This document shows positions 11,678 through 16,751 of a stretch of 16,751 nt of DNA, piece after piece. The notes beneath the pieces are model-generated. The model saw nothing but the letters and a program-made list of their open reading frames with translations, made no database searches and was not told where the DNA came from. The position numbers and the translations under genes are program-made. Source of the DNA: DYFC01 sp041658585 (GTDB lineage Bacteria > Nitrospirota > Thermodesulfovibrionia > Thermodesulfovibrionales > SM23-35); assembly GCA_041658585.1 (NCBI GenBank), contig JBAZZX010000055.1, positions 1 through 16,751 of the forward strand. Reading direction: 5' to 3'. Each line of letters begins with the position of its first letter. Position 1 is the first letter of the stretch.

Positions 11678-13003
11678 ATGAAAAATAGCTATGCCAAGGC
11701 ATTTCTTTTTCTTCTGATTTTTCTTTTGCCGGGCAGTCTGAGCGCATCCGAGGTAAAAGAATATAAACTCGGTAACGGACTGAAGGTAATAATTGTCGAG
11801 GAGCATAAGGCCCCTGTGGCGACATTTCAGGTTTGGTACCGGGTCGGCGCAAAAGATGAACCTGCAGGCAAATCCGGGATAAGTCATCTGCTTGAGCATA
11901 TGATGTTCAAGGGCACCCCAAAGTACGGCCCGTCCGTACTTTCAAAAATTGTGCAGAAAAACGGCGGGACGGATAATGCCCATACCACAAAAGACTATAC
12001 CGCCTATTTTGAAATATTACCTTCGGACAGAATAACGCTGCCTATCGAACTCGAAGCAGACCGCATGAGAAATCTGACTCTCGAGCCCAATGAAACGGTT
12101 TCCGAAAGAAGAGTTGTTATGGAGGAGCGCAGACTCAGATACGAGGATGATCCGCAGAATTCATTATTCGAGGAGGTTGTTGCGGCAGCATATAAGGCGC
12201 ATCCCTATCAACGGCCCGTAATAGGGTGGATGTCCGAGATCAAATCTATAGACAAGGAAGATTTAACTTCATACTATAAGACCTGTTATTCGCCTGAAAA
12301 CGCGGTAATCATTGTTGTCGGAGATGTAAATGCAGACGATATGATGAAACAGATCAAATCGCATTTTGAAATTGCCCAATCCGAGGGTATGAAGAAAAGC
12401 ATAACTGCCGACGAGCCCGAGCAGAAGGGTGAAAGACGGATAACCCTCAGGAGGGAAGCGGAACTGCCCTTTATCATCATGGCCTACCATACGCCAAGCT
12501 TTCCGCATGAGGACAGTTATGCTCTTGATGTTCTGAACCTGATTCTTTCGGGAGGAAAAAGCACAAGGCTTTATCAATCCCTTGTATACGAGAAAAAAAT
12601 CGCTCTCGGCGCTTCCGCCGATTACAGCGGTTTTAATAAAGATCCTTTTCTGTTTTTCTTTTTTGCAACCGCCGCGCCCGGCAAAGAGGTTAAAGACGTT
12701 GAAGACGCGCTCTATTCCGAGATAGAAAAAATAAAGACAGAGCTGCCGGCCGAGCGGGAGATCCTGAAGGCAAAAAATCAGATTGAAGCATCTTTTATAA
12801 TGGAGCAGGACTCCATTTACATGCAGGCAATGAAATATGGTTTGTTCGAGATGCTCGGCGACTGGAGGCTGATCGATAAATACCTCGAAGGGATACGGAA
12901 GGTAACACCGGAGGATGTGATGAGAGTGGCCAAAAAATACTTGACCGAAGAGAACAGAACGGCGGGAATATTAATACCGACAAAGAAAGTGAACAGTGAA
13001 TAG
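11678..13003 (+). CDS. Exported M16 zinc peptidase (active subunit)
   Basis: The 441-residue protein has a signal peptide (1-24, ending GSLSAS) and the pitrilysin/insulinase M16B fold. The inverted zinc motif HLLEH is at 70-74: H70 and H74 are ligands and E73 is the general base. The third ligand is E150 in VVMEERR, exactly 76 residues after H74 as in mitochondrial processing peptidase beta. GTDNAHTTKDYTAY (97-110) is the conserved substrate-strand region. The second half carries SGGKSTRLYQSLVYEKKIA (291-309), the inactive-domain Gly/Arg motif. All residues needed for catalysis are present, so a periplasmic oligopeptidase is expected. The ribosome binding site is weak (AAAGGCGG, distant). The next gene encodes an inactive homologue overlapping by 1 nt, implying a heterodimer. 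Confidence 0.92.
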   Translation: MKNSYAKAFLFLLIFLLPGSLSASEVKEYKLGNGLKVIIVEEHKAPVATFQVWYRVGAKDEPAGKSGISHLLEHMMFKGTPKYGPSVLSKIVQKNGGTDNAHTTKDYTAYFEILPSDRITLPIELEADRMRNLTLEPNETVSERRVVMEERRLRYEDDPQNSLFEEVVAAAYKAHPYQRPVIGWMSEIKSIDKEDLTSYYKTCYSPENAVIIVVGDVNADDMMKQIKSHFEIAQSEGMKKSITADEPEQKGERRITLRREAELPFIIMAYHTPSFPHEDSYALDVLNLILSGGKSTRLYQSLVYEKKIALGASADYSGFNKDPFLFFFFATAAPGKEVKDVEDALYSEIEKIKTELPAEREILKAKNQIEASFIMEQDSIYMQAMKYGLFEMLGDWRLIDKYLEGIRKVTPEDVMRVAKKYLTEENRTAGILIPTKKVNSE

Positions 13004-13016
13004 TGAACAGCAAACA
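12989..13016 (+). repeat. Tandem heptamer repeat forming the M16 stop/start junction
   Basis: Four consecutive units GTGAACA, GTGAATA, GTGAACA, GCAAACA run from 12989 to 13016. The second and third units supply the TAG stop (13001-13003) of the first M16 gene and the GTG start (13003-13005) of the second. The unit resembles the 8-mers GTTGAACA/GTTGAATA in the 23S insertion. Confidence 0.7.
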
Positions 13017-14361
13017 GTTTAATAATCATATCAGAAAGTATTTAGTTTTTTTGTTTTTTTGTTTTTTTACTATGCATTTTCTACCGGCTACTGATGTTTA
13101 TGCCGTCAATGCAAACAGAACTGTCCTTCCTAATGGCCTGATTGTTCTCCATTCCGAAAATCACAACCTTCCGATTGTTATGGTCACTCTCATTGTAAAA
13201 GCCGGGCAGGTGAATGAACCGGCTGAAAAGGCGGGGCTTGCCAACCTTACGGCAGAGCTTTTATCAGAGGGGACAAAAACCCGCACATCGAAAGTCATCA
13301 GCGAAGAAACAGACTTTATAGGCGCCTCGCTTGATGCGTCGGCAGGTAGTGATTATACGACCATCACTTTGTCGGTCCTCAAAAAGGACGTCAACAAAGG
13401 TTTCGACCTTTGTTCAGACATCCTTCTGGACCCTTCCTTCCCCGCGGAAGAAATCGACAGAAAAAAGGACATTATCAAAGGTTCTTTGAAACAGCGGGAG
13501 GAAGAGCCGTCTTTTCTTGCAGAACGGGCGTTCCGGAAGGAAATCTTCGGGGAGCATCCCTATGGAAGACTTGTCGAAGGGTCGGTCGAAACGATTGACG
13601 CCATTCAGAGAGATGATCTGATAAAATTTCATAAATATTACTTTCTGCCGAACAATTCCATCCTGTCGGTTGTGGGAGACCTCACACAGGAAGAGCTGAT
13701 AGTGCTGCTGGAGAAATATCTTGGCGGATGGAAGTCGGCGGAGTTATTGCCAAGGGTTGCAAAACAATCCGAAGGGAGTAAAACAAGGAAGGTAATCAAA
13801 ATAGAAAAGGACCTGACCCAGGCAAACATTATGCTTGGAAATCCCGGCATCGGCAGGGACAACCCCGATTATTATGCAGTGACTGTGATGAATTATATCC
13901 TCGGGGGTGGCGGTTTCTCTTCAAGGCTGATGCAGACTGTAAGAGAAAAGATGGGACTTGCCTACGACGTTCACAGTTTTTTTGCAGCCTATAAGGAAAC
14001 GGGTTCTTTTCAGGCTGGCGTTCAGACAAAGAACGAGTCGGCAAATGCCGCGATCGATGAGATACTGAAGCAAATAGAAAAAATGAAAAAGGAAGTAGTA
14101 TCGGAACAGGAACTGTCGGATGCTAAAGCTTATCTGACCGGCAGCTTTCCAAGAAGGCTCGACACAAACAGGAAGATATCGGACTTCCTCGCTTCTATCG
14201 AATTTTACAACCTCGGTCTCAATTACGACAGGAAATATATCGAGTATATAAATTCAGTGACAAAAGAAGATGTGCTGAGAGTTGCCGGAAAATACCTCAA
14301 TCCTGAAAACGGCGTGCTTGTAGTTGTCGCAGACCAGAAAAAGGCACAGTTGAAATATTAA
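13003..14361 (+). CDS. Exported M16-family protein lacking the zinc site (non-catalytic subunit)
   Basis: The 452-residue protein begins with a GTG that overlaps the previous stop (TAGTG). It has a long hydrophobic export signal (about 12-34, ending DVYA). The M16 fold is clear: RTVLPNGLIVLHSENHNLPIV near 39-59 and GEHPYGRLVEGSVETI at 183-198. Where the zinc motif should be it reads NLTAE (81-85) in AGLANLTAELLSEGT, so both His ligands and the Glu are gone. It keeps the Gly-rich motif GGGGFSSRLMQTVREKMGLAYDV (301-323), with Arg and Tyr that complete the active site of a partner. This matches the alpha-type subunit of two-component M16B peptidases. Translational coupling with the upstream active subunit is likely. 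No Shine-Dalgarno is evident. An alternative ATG at 13072 would remove the signal's basic start. Confidence 0.9.
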   Translation: MNSKQFNNHIRKYLVFLFFCFFTMHFLPATDVYAVNANRTVLPNGLIVLHSENHNLPIVMVTLIVKAGQVNEPAEKAGLANLTAELLSEGTKTRTSKVISEETDFIGASLDASAGSDYTTITLSVLKKDVNKGFDLCSDILLDPSFPAEEIDRKKDIIKGSLKQREEEPSFLAERAFRKEIFGEHPYGRLVEGSVETIDAIQRDDLIKFHKYYFLPNNSILSVVGDLTQEELIVLLEKYLGGWKSAELLPRVAKQSEGSKTRKVIKIEKDLTQANIMLGNPGIGRDNPDYYAVTVMNYILGGGGFSSRLMQTVREKMGLAYDVHSFFAAYKETGSFQAGVQTKNESANAAIDEILKQIEKMKKEVVSEQELSDAKAYLTGSFPRRLDTNRKISDFLASIEFYNLGLNYDRKYIEYINSVTKEDVLRVAGKYLNPENGVLVVVADQKKAQLKY

Positions 14362-14406
14362 CTGTATTTGACTATCGGCAAAAAAACCCGCTCAAATACT
14401 CTATCC

Positions 14407-14637
14407 TCAGTTATCAGGTCTTATATTACTCAACTGCTTGAGACTACCGGTCTCAAAATCGCTGTCGTCAATGGGAAGAGAGTACATGTCCTGGACGATC
14501 TTGCTGGTTATCTGGCAAAGAATTACATCATCACCCTCAAGGTTTGCGATGACAAAGGCTGGACGGCGCTTGGATTCGGTAAGGTCGGAGAAGGGGAATG
14601 GAATAACAACGACATCCCCCTTTACAAACTTTGCCAC
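14407..14637 (-). pseudogene. PemK/MazF-like toxin, truncated at the C-terminus
   Basis: The 76-residue frame starts with GTG inside the end of the antitoxin gene (16-nt overlap). It has the N-terminal PemK/MazF mRNA-interferase signature: KGDVVVIPFPFSDLTESKRRPAFVI, then ILCQITSK and DDSDFETGSLKQLSNIRPD. The conserved Arg in KRRPA and Thr in QITS, the likely catalytic positions, are present. Homologues recalled are about 110 residues long. Here the frame stops at RPDN, and one frame over the sequence continues as EDRVFERVFLPIVKYS before a stop at 14358. That tail resembles the usual 'R(I/V)F...(I)V.Y' strand region, which suggests a frameshift near codon 74 plus loss of the final helix against the M16 stop codon. 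It is probably inactive, although a short active form cannot be excluded. Confidence 0.7.
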
Positions 14638-14816
14638 GCCGCGTCCTCTTCGGGCAAGAGCCAGTCTTTCCTGAGTGATGATTCGCTGGCAATTGCAGTG
14701 TCAATTTTTTCTCTAATGATCTTGGACTTCAGAAAGTGGACAAAATCCAAAACCTCGTCAAGACATGACTCGGGAACCTGCTCGATCTCCTGGATCAGTA
14801 TTTCCTTCTTGCTCAC
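14622..14816 (-). CDS. DUF2281/VapB-type antitoxin
   Basis: The 64-residue protein begins GTG with GAGGT 4 nt upstream (14825-14821). The sequence has the N-terminal LIQEIEQVPESCLDEVLDFVHFLKSK helix pair (7-32) and the C-terminal SSLRKDWLLPEEDAAWQSL (46-64) typical of DUF2281 antitoxins, which wrap the partner toxin with the C-terminal tail. It overlaps the toxin start by 16 nt, the standard antitoxin-first order. It appears intact although the toxin does not. A pair of direct repeats upstream may be its operator. Confidence 0.8.
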   Translation of the reverse strand: MSKKEILIQEIEQVPESCLDEVLDFVHFLKSKIIREKIDTAIASESSLRKDWLLPEEDAAWQSL

Positions 14817-14829
14817 GGCTACCTCACTA

Positions 14830-14875
14830 ATGTCCTTATTTTATCAGATTTTTCTTTCTTGATGTTCTTATTTTA
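14830..14875 (-). promoter_or_regulatory. Direct-repeat pair upstream of the antitoxin, possible operator
   Basis: ATGTCCTTATTTTA (14830-14843) and ATGTTCTTATTTTA (14862-14875) differ at one of 14 positions and start 32 bp apart, about three helical turns. They lie just upstream of the antitoxin start on the - strand, where each reads TAAAATAAG(A/G)ACAT and contains a -10-like TAAAAT. Such placement suits autoregulation of a toxin-antitoxin operon. No experimental basis exists here. Confidence 0.35.
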
Positions 14876-15442
14876 GCATTTTCTGACATCTCACCGTGAA
14901 CCATATTTCGTATTTGCTTGAGGAAATTCGAACTTTCTTATTCACTGCGTATTTCAATCTCTTTTTAGGATCATCAAAGATAATATCTTTTACATATTAG
15001 TTCCAAGAATGATTATATAGACTCAGACTTTTCTGAACTCACGACATCACTATAGCATAACTTCAATGGGAAGAAAATAATAAAATAAGATCATAGCACT
15101 GTAAATAGGTTAACCAGTATTTTGTGGTAAGAAGAACAAAATATCAGCGTCAGCATTTACGAGTAGTTATCCAAACCCCAACATAGAGTCCGTATAGCAT
15201 TAACTTGGCTACTAAAATTCCCATTAAATTATTGATTCCTGTTCTAACGAGAAACTTGATCCTTCCTATGTGTTATTCGCAACCCATCGATATCTAATTC
15301 AATAGGATCCCCAGTCCCCCAAGTAGCGCCCCAGCCCCACCCAGAAACATACTGTTCTTCTTGTTGCTTGCATAGTAACTATTGAGAAAGATAGTTACCC
15401 ATTCCCTTTTAGTGTGGTAGCATTTTCTCCAAAGGGGGAGTT
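14876..15442. other. Gene-poor AT-rich stretch
   Basis: No convincing gene is present. The - strand has a short hydrophobic open frame at 15150-15272 (an internal ATG at 15224 gives MGILVAKLMLYGLYVGVWIT) without a ribosome binding site. It also has Gly-rich frames in 15244-15390, one reading GWGWGATWGTGDPIELDIDG and another MFLGGAGALLGGLGILLN. These may be remnants of a decayed membrane protein. I see no tRNA, terminator or repeat of note. Confidence 0.5.
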
Positions 15443-15589
15443 GTGAAGAAACTGAAAGTATTCGTGTGCCTTTTCTTCATTTTCATACCCTCTTTTGTCC
15501 TCTCACAATCAGGTGAAGTCATTAAAGTTAAATACGGCGATACGGTAGACATCCTTTCCAATGGCAAGAAGTTCACCTGCAGGCTATAA
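15443..15589 (+). pseudogene. Truncated thermonuclease (SNase)-like exported protein
   Basis: The 48-residue frame begins GTG behind an AAAGGGGGAG purine run and has a signal peptide (MKKLKVFVCLFFIFIPSFVLSQS). The mature start SGEVIKVKYGDTVDILSNGKKFTCRL matches the first strands of the staphylococcal-nuclease fold, recalled as 'G.V..V.DGDT..VL.NGK...RLYGID'. The frame stops (TAA) exactly where the conserved Tyr of 'RLYGID' would be, and the next codon is GGT. The remaining domain with its catalytic Arg/Glu is not recognisable downstream. A one-base-shifted frame from ATG 15561 runs to 15686 (41 residues, MARSSPAGYKVLLF...) without recognised similarity. I favour a decayed nuclease gene. A genuine 48-residue secreted peptide is the alternative. 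Confidence 0.5.
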
Positions 15590-15820
15590 GGTACTCTTAT
15601 TTATCAATCATCGAGAATGGTTTCGAATAGAAACACTCGTTCTGGAAGATTTCGGCGCTCAATTTGCTTCTTCCTGTACCAAATAATTCGGAGTTTCTGC
15701 CAAAAGGTGTAGACTATTACCAATAATCATTAAATGAAGGGGGGGTATAACAAATAGAAATGAGGTGTAGTTTCAGGTATTAGAATTAACTGAACAGAAG
15801 TTTGTCTGCTAAAATGCTGA

Positions 15821-15826
15821 AGGAGG
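15821..15826 (+). promoter_or_regulatory. Ribosome binding site of the last gene
   Basis: A perfect AGGAGG lies 5 nt before ATG 15832. It decides the start against an in-frame TTG at 15802, which would add ten residues ahead of the signal peptide. Confidence 0.85.
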
Positions 15827-15831
15827 AAAAA

Positions 15832-16482
15832 ATGAAAAAAGAGACAATCATAATAGCAATGGTGACTATTATCAGCTTTTTATTATTTGCAATTTTACCG
15901 TGCCAAGCTGATGACAATGTACTTTATGGATGTGCTCAAAAGAAAAAGGGCAATCTCCGTCTTGTTAGCGACCCAAGTAAATGCAATAAGTCGGAATATT
16001 CTGTTACATTATCCGAAGGGAATCAACAAAATCAGAATCCTTATGATGAACTTTTGGCATTTGCCACTGGCTCCTTGACATATTATGGGCCAGTAGGCTG
16101 TGAATCATCTACTGCGGGTTGTACGATTACCACAGAAGGAACTGTAGAGGGTAACATAGTCCATAATGGAACATTCATAAATACTGGTACTGTCCTTTGG
16201 ATTAACAGTACTCCGAATGGCAGTGGTGGGTATTGTGCGCCTGCCAGTGGTACAGAGATCACTACAACACCTGATGGAAGTACTCTCACTGTACAACGTA
16301 CAGGGATGCTTTGTGAGGTAGGTGCTTCAGGGAGTGGTAAGTATACTTTCAATGCTACTTACTTTATTACTGCTGGGACGAAGGACTTTGCCGGGGCAAG
16401 AGGGACAGGTGTTATGATATGTAGTGTTGACGCAAGTACCGGCAATGTTTTTGGGTTTGCGCACGGGACCATTAAAAAGTAG
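15832..16482 (+). CDS. Secreted Cys-containing protein of unknown function
   Basis: The 216-residue protein starts at ATG 15832. A signal peptide covers 1-26 (ends PCQA). Residues 30-62 read VLYGCAQKKKGNLRLVSDPSKC and onward. This is a short module ('GC..K..G.LR.V.....C', Cys 34 and 51) that I recall at the start of many uncharacterised exported proteins of environmental bacteria. Residues 80-216 are rich in Gly, Thr, Ser and Asn, with Cys at 90, 97, 135, 161 and 197, and look all-beta. The end, ITAGTKDFAGARGTGVMICSVD and then GNVFGFAHGTI, recalls allene-oxide-cyclase-like or dirigent-like barrels with 'F.GA.G.G'; this is a weak resemblance only. Seven Cys remain after cleavage, so disulfides in the periplasm or outside the cell are plausible. 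It stands alone, with a strong ribosome binding site and a downstream terminator, so it is likely a single-gene transcript. Confidence 0.8.
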   Translation: MKKETIIIAMVTIISFLLFAILPCQADDNVLYGCAQKKKGNLRLVSDPSKCNKSEYSVTLSEGNQQNQNPYDELLAFATGSLTYYGPVGCESSTAGCTITTEGTVEGNIVHNGTFINTGTVLWINSTPNGSGGYCAPASGTEITTTPDGSTLTVQRTGMLCEVGASGSGKYTFNATYFITAGTKDFAGARGTGVMICSVDASTGNVFGFAHGTIKK

Positions 16483-16575
16483 CAAGAATATAGTAGTGGG
16501 ACTTGAGAGTTCAGGCTTCCGGTTAAGCATTTAGCTGGGACTGGGCAATCATTACAGTAAATACTTATGATAAAG

Positions 16576-16602
16576 GGCATCCCTGATGGGATGCCTTTTT
16601 TT
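16576..16602 (+). terminator. Intrinsic terminator after the secreted-protein gene
   Basis: GGCATCCC (16576-16583), loop TGAT and GGGATGCC (16588-16595) form a perfect 8-bp stem followed by seven T residues. It lies about 95 nt after the stop codon. Confidence 0.9.
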
Positions 16603-16751
16603 ATTGCTCTTCTTCAGGTACTTCCTAACCCATCTTCCGCAGTTTGAAAATTGAAAGTCAATCATATCAAGAGGTTAGGTTGAAAATCAGGCGATTTTCT
16701 GCACTACATTTTGTATAATCTTTGGTTTGTTGGGCAGCACTATCTTCATCC
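16603..16751. other. Right edge of window, no supported gene
   Basis: On the - strand a frame open to the window edge encodes MKIVLPNKPKIIQNVVQKIA (ATG at 16749, stop at 16687). It could be the 3' end of a gene lying beyond the window or a small remnant, but it is too short to assign. Nothing else is recognisable. Confidence 0.25.

Noticed and set aside
14438..14457. GAGAC-TACCG-GTCTC inverted repeat as terminator between M16 and the toxin
   Set aside because: Only a 5-bp stem without a T-run, and it encodes conserved toxin residues (FETGSL).
14368..14862. 164-residue + strand open frame
   Set aside because: It is the complement of the antitoxin and toxin genes, which have clear family motifs. 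It has no ribosome binding site and no recognisable content.
15150..15272. Short hydrophobic - strand frame as a membrane peptide gene
   Set aside because: No ribosome binding site, internal ATG leaves about 24 residues, and neighbouring frames are broken; kept only as a possible remnant.
15802..15831. TTG start extending the last protein by ten residues
   Set aside because: ATG 15832 has a perfect AGGAGG at 5 nt and gives a proper signal peptide.

Overview
This window is a chromosomal segment of moderate GC content from a Gram-negative-type bacterium. It carries a ribosomal RNA operon with conserved genes on both sides. The 16S rRNA shows bacterial landmarks throughout. The protein genes (Pth, MoeA, an LsrF-type aldolase, primary sigma factor, two exported M16 peptidase-like proteins) resemble those of Nitrospirota, Desulfobacterota or neighbouring candidate phyla. 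That placement is an impression from reading and was not computed.

Layout: (1) 1-168 holds a palindromic intergenic repeat. pth (peptidyl-tRNA hydrolase) and moeA (molybdopterin molybdotransferase) follow on the + strand. (2) On the - strand, an LsrF-family aldolase (3111-3884) reads into a zinc-dependent NAD-type dehydrogenase (1998-3020). A repeat block separates the two genes. A good sigma-70-like promoter and ribosome binding site precede the aldolase. (3) 3964-4101 is a MITE-like element with about 21-bp terminal inverted repeats. It lies immediately upstream of the rRNA promoter. (4) 16S rRNA (about 4231-5757) and 23S rRNA (about 5884-8915) are separated by a 126-nt spacer without tRNA genes. 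Processing stems are visible for both rRNAs. No 5S gene follows. The 23S gene carries a roughly 100-nt hairpin insertion in domain I, an intervening-sequence candidate. (5) A strong intrinsic terminator follows 23S, and rpoD starts only 16 nt after its T-run. (6) A secreted LysM protein converges on rpoD, overlapping it by 14 bp. (7) Two M16 proteins form a 1-nt-overlapping pair. The first has the complete zinc site. The second lacks it but keeps the Gly-rich/Arg motif, so together they look like a two-component periplasmic peptidase. (8) A DUF2281-type antitoxin and a PemK/MazF-like toxin follow on the - strand; the toxin is truncated and probably broken. (9) 14876-15831 is a gene-poor stretch holding an apparent thermonuclease-like remnant. 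(10) The last gene encodes a secreted Cys-containing protein of unknown function and ends at a clear terminator.

I see no clearly new multi-gene defence or metabolic system. The most interesting points are the 23S insertion and its repeat units, the rRNA operon lacking tRNA and 5S genes and abutting rpoD, the short-period tandem repeats that create a stop/start junction between the two M16 genes, and the decaying accessory region at the right end.
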